Assembly (NCBI RefSeq): GCF_014647455.2
Contig: NZ_BMPF01000002.1
Span: 434,001 to 498,000, forward strand
Direction: 5' to 3'
From: Halarchaeum grantii
GTDB lineage: Archaea; Halobacteriota; Halobacteria; Halobacteriales; Halobacteriaceae
Length of the DNA stretch: 64,000 nucleotides
The translations under genes and the position numbers were made by a program. The notes beneath the pieces are model-generated. The model had not been told where the DNA came from. It made no database searches and saw nothing but the letters and a program-made list of their open reading frames with translations. Numbering within the stretch: the stretch's first letter is position 1; each line of letters starts with the position of its first letter. Shown here piece after piece: positions 19,239-27,509 of this stretch.

Positions 19239-19754
19239 TTAGTTCGAAGGGGTCGTCGAGGAGCTGATGATCGAGGACTGGCCACCGTCAGACGACCAGA
19301 CCAACTGAACCTTCTCACCAGCGCCGATGTTCCAACTCGGATTAGTGGAAGAGTTACTGTAGATGGCGACAGTGTCGCCCGCCTGAACCGAATCAGTCCA
19401 CGCGGTCGCGACGCCACTAGCTGTTGTCCCCGTCGTTGTCGAGGTCGGATCAATAGAAATTGACGTGCCGTTGTCAGCAGTCGTCGTAACCGTCAGTGAA
19501 CTCGGATCAAGGGATTGGCCACTCTGGTGGGTGATATTGATCCAAGCGGTGTTGCTGCCATCGGACGGGAAGTCACCACTATAGTCGTAGTCGAAGGTCG
19601 CCTGCGGCGCATTATTGCCGACCTGATTCCCGAGGCCGAGGACGAACGTCCCGATGACGGCCGCGAGGATGACTGTGATGGCGACCATCAGGATGACCCC
19701 AATAACGGGGGACACTGCGCGGTCGTCCGCGTTGAAGAGATTGCGTAGTTTCAT
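19239..19754 (-). CDS. type IV pilin-like protein 2
   Basis: This 171-residue protein shares the class III leader and identical hydrophobic segment ([20 protein letters not shown]) with its downstream neighbour, 5 nt away. The C-terminal domains differ ([13 protein letters not shown]... here). It is probably the first gene of a two-gene pilin operon divergent from the structural genes. No PilB/PilC or peptidase is encoded in the element, so host machinery would be required. Confidence 0.88.
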   Translation of the reverse strand: MKLRNLFNADDRAVSPVIGVILMVAITVILAAVIGTFVLGLGNQVGNNAPQATFDYDYSGDFPSDGSNTAWINITHQSGQSLDPSSLTVTTTADNGTSISIDPTSTTTGTTASGVATAWTDSVQAGDTVAIYSNSSTNPSWNIGAGEKVQLVWSSDGGQSSIISSSTTPSN

Positions 19755-20135
19755 GATTGTGATGCGCCGAGCCGGCCGCAGAAGCTATACGAGAGTCCCA
19801 CGACTCTCTGCGTGTAGGTCGAGAGGCCGGGGCCTCCGTTCCTACACGCTCCCCTTCTGCTGACAGCGGTCGACGTCTACGTGAATAGAGACGTGTCCAG
19901 ACCTTAAATCGGGTGGCCGGAATCGGGTACTGAGTCGCGCTACCTGCGCTCTATGAAAAGGTGCGGGGCCCGGGCGGGAACCTATTCAGAAACCACCCCG
20001 GAGTCACACCGAATTACCCCCCGCAGGCTCTACCCATGCGTTCGGCGTCGAGGCAGAAATACGTCTAGGCCCGACGCCGAAACTCCCCGGGAGTTAGACC
20101 GACACTAGCCCCCAGCACGCGACAGGGCGGACGCA
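19755..20135. other. 381-bp intergenic region with three inverted repeats
   Basis: No gene is seen. It holds a nested palindrome at 19810-19849 (GCGTGTAGG/CCTACACGC enclosing GAGGCC-GG-GGCCTC), arms TTCGGCGTCG/CGACGCCGAA at 20041-20081, and AACTCC/GGAGTT at 20081-20095. A CTTAAAT box lies near 19903. It separates the pilins from the structural operon, so it must hold both promoters. A replication origin is possible. Confidence 0.5.
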
Positions 20136-20558
20136 ATGGCAACAGCATCCGGCGGTTGGGTGGACCTGAGCGGTAAACAGAACTTCGCGTTCGACGTCGC
20201 GGCGCTGATGCTCCTGCCGTGGTTCGCCGGCATCCAGTTCGGCGTCTTCACCTCGAGCCTGAGCATCTTCGGCGGCTACGACTTCGCGAGCCCCCTCTGG
20301 ACGGTGGCGGGGATCGACCTCTCGCTCTCGCTGTTCGTCGTGCTCGGCAGTCTCGCGTGGATTCTCGCGACCAACGAGATCGACGGCAGCCAGTACGAGG
20401 ACTACGAGTTCGGCGTCATCGCGTTCGCACTCGCGACACCGCTCCTCTACGCGCTCGTCCCGAGCTTCGCCGACCTCGTCATGCTCAACGGCATCAGCCA
20501 GCTGTTCTTCACCGTCGCCGTGAGCGCATCGGCAACCTACATCGGCTACACCGCCTAA
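20136..20558 (+). CDS. multi-pass membrane protein, pleolipovirus VP3-like
   Basis: This 140-residue protein has about four hydrophobic segments (FDVAALMLLPWFAGIQFGVF, LSLSLFVVLGSLAWILA, FGVIAFALATPLLYALV, QLFFTVAVSASATYIGY). Pleolipoviruses carry a small internal membrane protein of this type directly before the spike gene. The position and topology match; sequence homology was not tested. Confidence 0.7.
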   Translation: MATASGGWVDLSGKQNFAFDVAALMLLPWFAGIQFGVFTSSLSIFGGYDFASPLWTVAGIDLSLSLFVVLGSLAWILATNEIDGSQYEDYEFGVIAFALATPLLYALVPSFADLVMLNGISQLFFTVAVSASATYIGYTA

Positions 20559-20561
20559 ACC

Positions 20562-22358
20562 ATGCCTGAGACAACACCACAGCGGACGGCAACGAGCCGA
20601 CGGCGGTTCCTGAAGGGCATCGGCGTAGGCGTGGGCGCCGCCGCGACCGGCGGCGTCGGCCTCCAACACGCCACCAGGAACGCCGAGGCAATCGACGCCG
20701 CCGGCGTCATCGGCGCCGCCGCGAAGGCCACCCCGGTCGGCGCCTCCGTTGCGTGGACGCTCCGCGCAATCGACACCCTCCTCCCGGCCGACAGCCCCCC
20801 ATCGGGACTCACCGCGTCGGCGCTCAAAAACCGCGTCCGTGAGGCCATCCGCAAGCGGAAATCCGTGAATCAGTCCACGTTCATCGACAACCAGAACATC
20901 ATCTCGAGCGGGCTCGAGAACTCCCTCTACATCGACGGCAAAACGGCCGCGATAGAGGCCCTGAACAACGGCGCGACACAGAGCGAGGTGCAGACCGCCG
21001 CCGTCGACGCCTACGAGAGCCATCTCGCGACGATTCAGGAGAACCTCCTGAAGTCGTGGAACGAGAGCGTCAACGAGCTGGGGACTCTCCTCTCCTCAAT
21101 GGAGTCTCATGCCGATGTCTCTACGTACTCCGTGCTCCAAGGCGGCCATTCTGATAGTGCCTCTTACCCCGGTGGAGCGGGGTCTCAGTGGCGGCCGTCT
21201 GCGGCCTCGGCTCGCAGCGTGACACTCGCTGATGGATCGTCGTTTAGCCTTACCCCGCTCAACCTGTATGACGGCACTAACTCCTACACAATCATCTACG
21301 ACCCCCTTGCTTTCACTCAAAACTCGAAGTCTGACGCGTGGGTGTCTGCCCCTGGAGAAGACATCGGTTATCTCCGATTCAGCGATTGGAATGGTCTCTG
21401 GTCGGACCTCCAAGACGTCAAGAGCAACGTCAACAACGGCATCATCACGTGGGTCGAGAACGTCTACTCGCAGGTCCAGAGCGGCGAAATATCCATCTCT
21501 GACCTCGTGACGCCGCGAATGCGCGCGAACAACATGGCGCGCGACGACGGAAAGGCGAACGCCATCGCGGACCTCACCGCGCTCAACATCCCCGTCGCGG
21601 CCGGCGACCAGACGACTATCGAGATCGCGAAGTCGAACGCGACACTCACGCTCTCCGGGACGATGGCGTACACCGGCGACATGACCATCCAGCCCGGCAC
21701 CGCCTACGACCCGAGTTCGTGGAGCTCCGCAGTCGCGTACTTCTCCTACGACCGGTCGACCGCGTCCGGGACGTGGTCCGCCTACGAGACAGCGGTCGAC
21801 GGCGGCATCGTCTCCTTCACCGCCGAACCCTACGACGGCACCCTCTACCGCATCACCACGGCCGCGAACGAGACTGTCACCGCACAGGCGAGCGACTTCA
21901 CGCCCGTCGACGCGGACGGGAACACAGTCGACCCGACGAGCACGACGCCCGACCACTGGGAGGCCGACCTCTCCGCCGACCTCGCGACGGCCATCACCGA
22001 GGTCGCGTCCGTCAAGATGGCGTCGGCGACGACGGACACGGAGATGGTCACCATCATGCTCGACGACCCGTTCACCGTCAAATCCATCAAGAGAGACGGC
22101 GAGTCGGTGGACTCGGCGACCTTCGAGGAGACCGAGCCGCAGACGGACAGCAACTACATCACCGAAGACGAGTGGCAGCAGATGGTCGACCGGCAGCAAG
22201 AGCTCATCGACCAGTACGAGGCATCGAAGAACTCCGGTGGCGGGAGTTGGATACCGACCCTCCCGTCCTTCGGCGACACCGGGAGCCTGCTCGGCGGGGC
22301 GGTCGTCCTCCTCGGCGGCGTCGCCGGAATCAGCTACTTCAAGGGTCGAACGAAGTAA
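20562..22358 (+). CDS. Tat-exported spike-like protein with C-terminal anchor (VP4-like)
   Basis: This 598-residue protein has a twin-arginine signal (SRRRFLKGIGVGVGAAATGG at 12-31), a large Ser/Thr/Asp-rich extracellular domain, a charged helical stretch (QQMVDRQQELIDQYEA) that could be a coiled coil, and a final TM segment (LLGGAVVLLGGVAGISYF) followed by KGRTK. This is the architecture of pleolipovirus spike proteins, which bind the host and drive membrane fusion. It follows the VP3-like gene by 3 nt. Confidence 0.82.
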   Translation: MPETTPQRTATSRRRFLKGIGVGVGAAATGGVGLQHATRNAEAIDAAGVIGAAAKATPVGASVAWTLRAIDTLLPADSPPSGLTASALKNRVREAIRKRKSVNQSTFIDNQNIISSGLENSLYIDGKTAAIEALNNGATQSEVQTAAVDAYESHLATIQENLLKSWNESVNELGTLLSSMESHADVSTYSVLQGGHSDSASYPGGAGSQWRPSAASARSVTLADGSSFSLTPLNLYDGTNSYTIIYDPLAFTQNSKSDAWVSAPGEDIGYLRFSDWNGLWSDLQDVKSNVNNGIITWVENVYSQVQSGEISISDLVTPRMRANNMARDDGKANAIADLTALNIPVAAGDQTTIEIAKSNATLTLSGTMAYTGDMTIQPGTAYDPSSWSSAVAYFSYDRSTASGTWSAYETAVDGGIVSFTAEPYDGTLYRITTAANETVTAQASDFTPVDADGNTVDPTSTTPDHWEADLSADLATAITEVASVKMASATTDTEMVTIMLDDPFTVKSIKRDGESVDSATFEETEPQTDSNYITEDEWQQMVDRQQELIDQYEASKNSGGGSWIPTLPSFGDTGSLLGGAVVLLGGVAGISYFKGRTK

Positions 22359-22361
22359 CCC

Positions 22362-23063
22362 ATGCGCTCCATTTTTCTCGTTGCGCTCGCGCTCGGAGCC
22401 GTGGCTATCCTCGCCACGGGGCCAGCGGCCGCCGCGAACGCGACGAACACGACGACGACGGCAAACGCGACGACTGCGACCGATGCCGGGCTCGTGGACC
22501 GCGTCGCGGACGCCCTCGAGAACCGCACCTCGACGACGGTCGCGCCCACAACTACGACGACCGCGACCGCGTCCACGACGACGAGCTCGTCGAACGCCTC
22601 GATGGCGGTGACGTCCGGGGACGGCTCGACGCTCGCGAACACCGAGTCCATCCAGATGACCGACGACGCGCGCATCGTCGGCTGGGAATTCTCACAGCAC
22701 CACGTCAAGATCGCCATCGAAGCCGACTCCCTCACCCGCGTCACCATCACCGACGGCGGCGCCGGCCTCGAGGACGCCGGCTCCACCCGCATCCCGAAAA
22801 CGACGCGCCGCATCTGGGGCGGCGAAACGACTATCGTCTCCATGCCCGTCGCCACCGCGTTCGGCGGTCACGTCGTCGGCGTCAGCATCGGCGACTCGGG
22901 CGTCCGCCTCTCCACCGAAATGGACGCCCAAGGCCGCGACCCGCTCCGGCACTTCGGCGGCCAGAGCGGCCTGTTCTCGGGGATTGGCATCGCCATCCTC
23001 ACCTCGCTCGGCGGCGCATGGTACGTCCTCCGAAGCGAAGCGAGCGGGGTGGTTGAAGCGTGA
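22362..23063 (+). CDS. signal-peptide, Thr-rich, C-terminally anchored protein
   Basis: This 233-residue protein has an N-terminal signal (FLVALALGAVAILATGPAAA), about 60 residues of Thr/Asn/Ala-rich sequence with many N-glycosylation sites, a globular domain (around residues 85-190) and a C-terminal TM (GIGIAILTSLGGAWYVL). It starts 3 nt after the spike gene and is likely an accessory envelope protein at the place of the conserved pleolipovirus ORF downstream of the spike. Confidence 0.7.
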   Translation: MRSIFLVALALGAVAILATGPAAAANATNTTTTANATTATDAGLVDRVADALENRTSTTVAPTTTTTATASTTTSSSNASMAVTSGDGSTLANTESIQMTDDARIVGWEFSQHHVKIAIEADSLTRVTITDGGAGLEDAGSTRIPKTTRRIWGGETTIVSMPVATAFGGHVVGVSIGDSGVRLSTEMDAQGRDPLRHFGGQSGLFSGIGIAILTSLGGAWYVLRSEASGVVEA

Positions 23064-23854
23064 GCAACCGCATCTCCTCGACGTTCGGCAGCTGGTCGGA
23101 TCGCCTCACCTACATCATCGCGGAAGGCCAGCTCGTCGTGCTCGGCGTCCTCTTCATGGCCGGCGCCGCGCTCGTCCTCTACCAGCCCGACCTCCCGAGC
23201 ATCCCGCCAATCGTCACCGGATGGATCGCCGCGCTCATGCTCTTCGGCCCGCCACTCCTCGCCTTCTGGATTACGTTCGTTCGACGCCTCCGGAAGGCCC
23301 GGATGGTGACGGTTCATCACATCAACGGCGTCACCGACACCCGCGAGAAGTACTACGTCGCCCCCGAGATTTGGGAGGAACGCACCGTCGACGGCCCAAG
23401 CCCATATCCGGTTAACGACGCGGGGGCGTTCGAGGTGCGCGAGTTCGAGTACTTGGAGGACGTCGACGATCTCCGCGTCCGGGGGTGCTACATGAGCCAA
23501 CTCGCCGACTCGAAACTCGTCTCCGTGCAGGCGATGCTCGAGGACATCCACGGCGACATGATCGAAACATGGCTCGCCTACAACCGCCTGCGGCCGCGTA
23601 TCTCGAAGATGGGCCTCCAGATTCAGGGCGACGTCATCAACAAAGAAGCCGAAGCCGACGAGCGTTCGCTGATGAATCCCGGCTCGTCGGTTAAGGACCG
23701 CTTCGACGCGGCGGAAGGCGACGCTCGGGAGAACGCAACGGACGGCATCGAGGACGTCACCGCGTTCGTCGCGGACTACTACGACGAGCAAGGCATCGAC
23801 GCACAGGACGGCCTCCCACAGACCCAAGAGCAAGCACAAGAGGACTCATCATGA
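23060..23854 (+). CDS. two-TM structural-operon protein with cytoplasmic domain
   Basis: This 264-residue protein has two adjacent TM segments (AEGQLVVLGVLFMAGAALVL and IVTGWIAALMLFGPPLLAFW). A soluble domain of about 180 residues with a Gln/Glu-rich end follows. GTG 23060 overlaps the preceding stop (GTGA). Pleolipovirus genomes have a comparable membrane protein just before the ATPase; the role is unknown. Confidence 0.7.
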   Translation: MSNRISSTFGSWSDRLTYIIAEGQLVVLGVLFMAGAALVLYQPDLPSIPPIVTGWIAALMLFGPPLLAFWITFVRRLRKARMVTVHHINGVTDTREKYYVAPEIWEERTVDGPSPYPVNDAGAFEVREFEYLEDVDDLRVRGCYMSQLADSKLVSVQAMLEDIHGDMIETWLAYNRLRPRISKMGLQIQGDVINKEAEADERSLMNPGSSVKDRFDAAEGDARENATDGIEDVTAFVADYYDEQGIDAQDGLPQTQEQAQEDSS

Positions 23855-25020
23855 GCGACGAACAGGACAACTACACCACCGGCGGCTTTCGGGAGTACCA
23901 GGACGGCAACCAAGAGCGCGACCCCGACGAGGTGTTCCCACACACCGGGTTCGTGCGCGACGAGGACGTCGACCGCCAGCTCGCGATGCGCGCGGTCCAC
24001 CACGACACCGACCGCTGGGACGCCGACTCACCCGCCAAAGACTACATGAGCGTCGGGAAGAACCGCGACATCCTCCGCGTCCACGGCGGCGAGACCGCAC
24101 GGAACGCCCTCGACAACGGCGACACGGTCACGCTGAAACACTACCTCGGCGATCCCGCACAGGAAGCCGACCTCGCCGGTATCAAAGCCGTCACCCGCCT
24201 TCAGGAGATCGTCGCCGGGCCGGCGCCGGTCATCGTCCTCCTCGGTGACATGGGCAACGGCAAGACGGACTTCGCCGGCCTCCTCGGCCAACTCCGCGAG
24301 CGGTGGGTCGACGGCGATCTTCTCGTCGGATCGAATATGCGGACGCTCGGCCGGCTTGATCCGTGGGAGCGCGACGACGGCAGCCTCGAGGATGGATGGA
24401 TACCGCACTACCCACTGCTCCGCGAGTGGGTCGAGCAGGACGGCGACCCCGTCGAGAACCACCAGCAGCCGAAGCTCTTCATCGGCGACGAGTTCAGCAC
24501 GAACGCCTCGGGGACCGGTTCGGACGGCCATAAGGTCCGGCAGAAGATGGGGCCGCTCGTCTTCAAGATCCGCAAGTACGGCGGCGCACTCATCTACATC
24601 GGCCACGACGAGTCGTCAATTCACCCGCTGTTGTGGCGTGTCGGCACCATCATCAAGAAGACCTCGCAGAAGACCGCGAAGGTCGCCGACCGCATCAGCG
24701 GCGGCTCGCTGAAGGACGTCGACCCGCGCCCACTCGAGGGCATCCCGCCGACCGACTGGAAGTTCTCCACCGACGACCAAGCTGATTGGAGCTGGGAAGC
24801 ACCGTCTGGCGAGAAGGACGACGACGTCCTCCCCGAGGGCGACGTGAAGAAGGTCGCCATGTGGACGATGGTCGAATGCCGGAAGATGGGACTCAGTCCG
24901 TACAAAACCCAAGACTACGTCCCGTACAGCGACGCTACCGTCCGAAACTGGCTTGAGGACTACGACGACGGCGGCGAGAAAGCCGAGTGGGTTCGGGAAG
25001 TGGAGGCCGTAACCGCATGA
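23851..25020 (+). CDS. P-loop ATPase, pleolipovirus VP8-like
   Basis: This 389-residue protein has Walker A GDMGNGKT at 132-139 and Walker B KLFIGDEF around 208-215. The C-terminal region contains an HTH-like stretch (MWTMVECRKMGLSPYKT...DATVRNWLEDY). It is placed last in the structural cassette and overlaps its neighbour by ATGA. It fits the putative NTPase of pleolipoviruses, whose exact task in assembly or genome processing is not settled. Confidence 0.82.
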   Translation: MSDEQDNYTTGGFREYQDGNQERDPDEVFPHTGFVRDEDVDRQLAMRAVHHDTDRWDADSPAKDYMSVGKNRDILRVHGGETARNALDNGDTVTLKHYLGDPAQEADLAGIKAVTRLQEIVAGPAPVIVLLGDMGNGKTDFAGLLGQLRERWVDGDLLVGSNMRTLGRLDPWERDDGSLEDGWIPHYPLLREWVEQDGDPVENHQQPKLFIGDEFSTNASGTGSDGHKVRQKMGPLVFKIRKYGGALIYIGHDESSIHPLLWRVGTIIKKTSQKTAKVADRISGGSLKDVDPRPLEGIPPTDWKFSTDDQADWSWEAPSGEKDDDVLPEGDVKKVAMWTMVECRKMGLSPYKTQDYVPYSDATVRNWLEDYDDGGEKAEWVREVEAVTA

Positions 25021-25074
25021 CGGCGGCGACTTTCGAACCCTCCAAACCGAACCGACCCCCCTTTACTGTAGTTG

Positions 25075-25124
25075 GCCCATCGACCGGTGCGCGTCGCTCC
25101 ACGGGAGCGACGCGACCGATGGGC
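25075..25124. repeat. long imperfect hairpin after the ATPase gene
   Basis: Outer arms GCCCATCG/CGATGGGC (25075-25082, 25117-25124) and inner arms GCGTCGCTCC/GGAGCGACGC (25091-25100, 25104-25113) enclose a 3-base loop. It may be a terminator of the structural operon or a replication structure. Confidence 0.5.
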
Positions 25125-25151
25125 ACGACCGGTGAGACGGCGGCGGAGGTA

Positions 25152-25160
25152 GATATATAT
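25152..25160 (+). promoter_or_regulatory. TATA box candidate for the 25203 gene
   Basis: GATATATAT lies about 45 nt before ATG 25203, in a GC-rich context and after the hairpin. It suggests that the nuclease-like gene has its own promoter. Confidence 0.45.
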
Positions 25161-25202
25161 CGGCGCGCGACGCGCTCGCGTGGCGCGGGAGGCCGCTGAT
25201 AG

Positions 25203-25577
25203 ATGCCGAGCCATAGAGCGAACGCACACGGCACCGCCTGCGAATACGTCCTCGCCGAGAAGTACAACGTCGACCTCGATCGCGCCAACTGGCGCGACGG
25301 AGTTCGCGACGGGACGCCGTGGGAGTTCAAAGCGACCGCGCACCGGCACGCCGACGACACCCCCGGCAACTTCAAAATATACCGCGAGTACCACGAGCGA
25401 CTGGTCGAGGAAGGCGGGCGGTACGGCTTCGCTGTCTACCGGATTCGAGGCACAGGGACGGAAGTCCTCAAGACGACGACGCGAGCGGCGTCGAGACTTC
25501 CGACCGTGCGCTGGCACGGCGGCGGTGAGCATCGAGGCACCGAGCAAGCGAAACTCGCCATCGAGGACGTCTTCTAA
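25203..25577 (+). CDS. putative PD-(D/E)XK-fold endonuclease (124 aa)
   Basis: This 124-residue protein has a layout like Holliday junction resolvases and related nucleases: an N-terminal helix with Glu14 (GTACEYVLAEKY), Asp residues at 32-36, then TPWEFKA with E41-x-K43, and a final basic/Gly-rich part. The core matches the nuclease pattern but the assignment rests on a few residues. It lies directly downstream of the ATPase, so a genome-processing role is plausible. Confidence 0.5.
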   Translation: MPSHRANAHGTACEYVLAEKYNVDLDRANWRDGVRDGTPWEFKATAHRHADDTPGNFKIYREYHERLVEEGGRYGFAVYRIRGTGTEVLKTTTRAASRLPTVRWHGGGEHRGTEQAKLAIEDVF

Positions 25578-25579
25578 CG

Positions 25580-25627
25580 ATGGGCGCCATCCTCCCGCTC
25601 GCCAACGCGATCGGCGCTCGGCAGTAG
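25580..25627 (+). pseudogene. truncated copy of the small membrane ORF tail
   Basis: The reading MGAILPLANAIGARQ-stop resembles the end of the ORF at 27336-27476 (FILPLADHLRARLAE-stop). It lies at the same place relative to the first 40-bp repeat. It looks like a remnant left when gene blocks were exchanged. Confidence 0.4.
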
Positions 25628-25660
25628 TCTGCGGACCCGGTTTCGGCGCGAGTCCACGGG
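25621..25660. repeat. 40-bp repeat, copy R1
   Basis: R1 is similar along its length to 26081-26120 and 27468-27509. The shared core is CCGGTTTCG followed by CGAGTCC or TGAGTCC. It begins at a stop codon of the flanking ORF remnant. Confidence 0.75.
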
Positions 25661-25765
25661 TCGCACGTCGCGAAAACACTTCGTCCGAATATGGCCACGA
25701 ATCGCGAGCGAGTCGTGTTCATATCGCGCCGGTCGCCGACGTCGTCCGAACCAGTCTCGCCGAAG

Positions 25766-26050
25766 CTAAGAAGCGCGCCGGGGCGGGTCATACGTGCTCC
25801 GTTCTTCACCGGCATCTGCCCGGTCATCTCCCGCGGTTTCAGGGCTCGAGTAAATCCAGCCCACGACGACGTAGAGCACGAAGACCAGCGAAACCAGAAT
25901 GACACCCGACACCGCAATAACAATCCCAGATTGGTACCTCAGCACCCAGGTCGCAACAAGTCCCCCAGCTGCACCACCCATGACGTCCCGAATCGCTGCG
26001 GTCATGTGATCCGTTACATCCATTCGACTGACCGGATAGATGAGCGGCAT
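25766..26050 (-). CDS. small membrane protein in cassette 1 (94 aa)
   Basis: This 94-residue protein has a Gly-rich hydrophobic helix near residues 24-36 and a strong TM (IVIAVSGVILVSLVFVLYVV) with a charged, acidic C-terminal tail. It is the only gene between repeats R1 and R2 and runs opposite to the structural operon. Small membrane proteins of proviruses often affect superinfection or lysis; nothing here decides that. Confidence 0.55.
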   Translation of the reverse strand: MPLIYPVSRMDVTDHMTAAIRDVMGGAAGGLVATWVLRYQSGIVIAVSGVILVSLVFVLYVVVGWIYSSPETAGDDRADAGEERSTYDPPRRAS

Positions 26051-26080
26051 AGACTAAATCTTTCGCGCGCCGGGATCTCG

Positions 26081-26120
26081 CCGAGTAGCCTGCAGACCGG
26101 TTTCGGCGTGAGTCCACGGC
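26081..26120. repeat. 40-bp repeat, copy R2
   Basis: R2 is closest to R1 over TTTCGGCG-GAGTCCACGG and to R3 over CCGAGTAGCCTGC. It separates cassette 1 from the AT-richer cassette 2. Confidence 0.75.
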
Positions 26121-26138
26121 CCCAGTCCAATGTTCGGA

Positions 26139-26621
26139 TTACTCCCAGTAGTCAAATTCAACGTCTAAGCTCCCGATCTTTTTGCACCCCTGTTGATCGG
26201 GAATCGCGCTATTTTCGACGTCTTGGCTTAGATTAGAATTGCTCCTCCAAATGTCTATCTCGATCGACGCATGTGAATTTGTGGCTGAGACCGGGGCACG
26301 TATCGGAAAAGCACACTGGCTTGACCGGGTTCCTCCGAGTGTCTTATCCGGACCGACAATTAGATTCCGCCGCCATTCTGTGCCGTCTTCAATGACGACT
26401 CCCCGATTCTTTGCGATATGAACATGGTGATAAGCCCATTTTCGCGACCGGTGGGACTCACAAACAACTCGCTGCTCTGCTCCCGAAGTGTTCGTTAGAA
26501 CGCAGCCGTGAGCGCTGATTGTTCGGGTTCTGACCCACGCTCCTCGCTGTCGGAATTCGTCACTGCAGGCCTTGGCCCTGTAAGACTCAATCCAGCTTTT
26601 TATCCTTTCAAGAAATCCCAT
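26139..26621 (-). CDS. hypothetical protein in AT-richer cassette 2 (160 aa)
   Basis: This 160-residue protein has an N-terminal amphipathic basic helix (MGFLERIKSWIESYRAKA) and a beta-rich middle with several Cys and His residues. Base composition drops visibly below the neighbours and the protein is less acidic, suggesting recent acquisition. It is probably co-transcribed with the upstream gene 8 nt away. No family recognised. Confidence 0.55.
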   Translation of the reverse strand: MGFLERIKSWIESYRAKACSDEFRQRGAWVRTRTISAHGCVLTNTSGAEQRVVCESHRSRKWAYHHVHIAKNRGVVIEDGTEWRRNLIVGPDKTLGGTRSSQCAFPIRAPVSATNSHASIEIDIWRSNSNLSQDVENSAIPDQQGCKKIGSLDVEFDYWE

Positions 26622-26629
26622 ATAGAGCC

Positions 26630-27202
26630 TTAGCGGCCGAATAAGCTACGCAAAAATTTACTCGTAGGCCGATTACGTGCATTCTGGCTCTGATTCAAGC
26701 ACTCTCTCGCCTTCTCCAAAACACTCTCACTCTCTTGAGAAGAAAGATCGCGTTCTTCAGCCGTAATTCTGAATAGCTTCTCGGCGATGTTGAACTCATC
26801 AATAGACCCACTGATGATCATCGTTGCAGTAGGGGTATCGCGAGTCCACGCGAATTCAACCTCCGTCCCTTCTGGCTCAACTTGAAGAAACGTACAATGG
26901 TCAGGGAACTCCTCGGATTCCATGACTGAGGAAAGAGGGCCCTGAACAGTTTTATCCGGGCCTCCATCGGGAGGACTAAACATAGCCATCGTCTGCACAT
27001 CATTACCAACCCCGGTTGTTCTCTTGAGATTGTGAATGAAGTCTGGGGGCATATGGGGAGTGAACCACTCTACTGAGAACTCCCCATCAAAGAAGTCAAG
27101 CATCATGACGAGCTGCTCGTCATGCCGTATCTCATACCTCTCCACTTCTCCCCCGTCTACATCTTCCGTGTCGAGGGGTTGAACCTTAGTGCTAATCGAC
27201 AT
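26630..27202 (-). CDS. hypothetical protein in AT-richer cassette 2 (190 aa)
   Basis: ATG 27202 gives MSISTKVQPLDTED. The protein is beta-rich in the first half (DGEFSVEWFTPHMPPDF, later TEVEFAWTRDTPTATMIISG) with a helical C-terminal part and a basic end. Its AT-rich codons match the downstream gene and differ from the flanks. It could be the first half of a two-protein defence or toxin pair, but no signature supports that. Confidence 0.55.
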   Translation of the reverse strand: MSISTKVQPLDTEDVDGGEVERYEIRHDEQLVMMLDFFDGEFSVEWFTPHMPPDFIHNLKRTTGVGNDVQTMAMFSPPDGGPDKTVQGPLSSVMESEEFPDHCTFLQVEPEGTEVEFAWTRDTPTATMIISGSIDEFNIAEKLFRITAEERDLSSQESESVLEKARECLNQSQNARNRPTSKFLRSLFGR

Positions 27203-27335
27203 AGTGAATCCGTGACCGCCGACTACGTGACTTGTATATCGTCCATGGAGGGTGGGTGGTATGAGAGTCACTTATTATTCCATATAACCAGAAGGGGGAA
27301 ATAACTGCCTTTCCCTCTCATTAGACCCCACCCCC

Positions 27336-27476
27336 GTGAGTTCCTTCTGCAGATCTTCGTTCTCAGTCTTGACGCCCGCGACATCAGTACGCTACAGCGT
27401 CATCGTCGCGATCTTCATGGCGATGGCCTTCATCCTCCCACTCGCCGACCACCTGCGCGCCCGACTCGCCGAGTAG
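27336..27476 (+). CDS. candidate small membrane protein (46 aa) ending at repeat R3
   Basis: The GTG-started reading ends with a hydrophobic helix (YSVIVAIFMAMAFILPLADH) and RARLAE-stop, the stop lying in repeat R3. The related truncated tail at repeat R1 suggests that this was once a continuous gene of the structural operon. It may be functional or a remnant. Confidence 0.4.
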   Translation: MSSFCRSSFSVLTPATSVRYSVIVAIFMAMAFILPLADHLRARLAE

Positions 27477-27509
27477 CCTGCGAGACCGGTTTCGACGCGA
27501 GTCCGCCGG
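27468..27509. repeat. 40-bp repeat, copy R3
   Basis: Same unit as R1 and R2 with a few substitutions (GACGCGAGTCCGCCGG at the end). It marks the right edge of the inserted cassettes and abuts the stop of the 27510 gene. Confidence 0.75.

Noticed and set aside
25017-25199. 60-residue reading overlapping the ATPase stop by ATGA
   Set aside because: Most of it lies over the long hairpin and a Thr/Arg-rich, non-haloarchaeal composition; the start overlap alone is weak.
26139-27202. Toxin-antitoxin or defence pair in cassette 2
   Set aside because: The two genes are adjacent and foreign in composition, but neither shows a recognisable toxin, nuclease or antitoxin motif.
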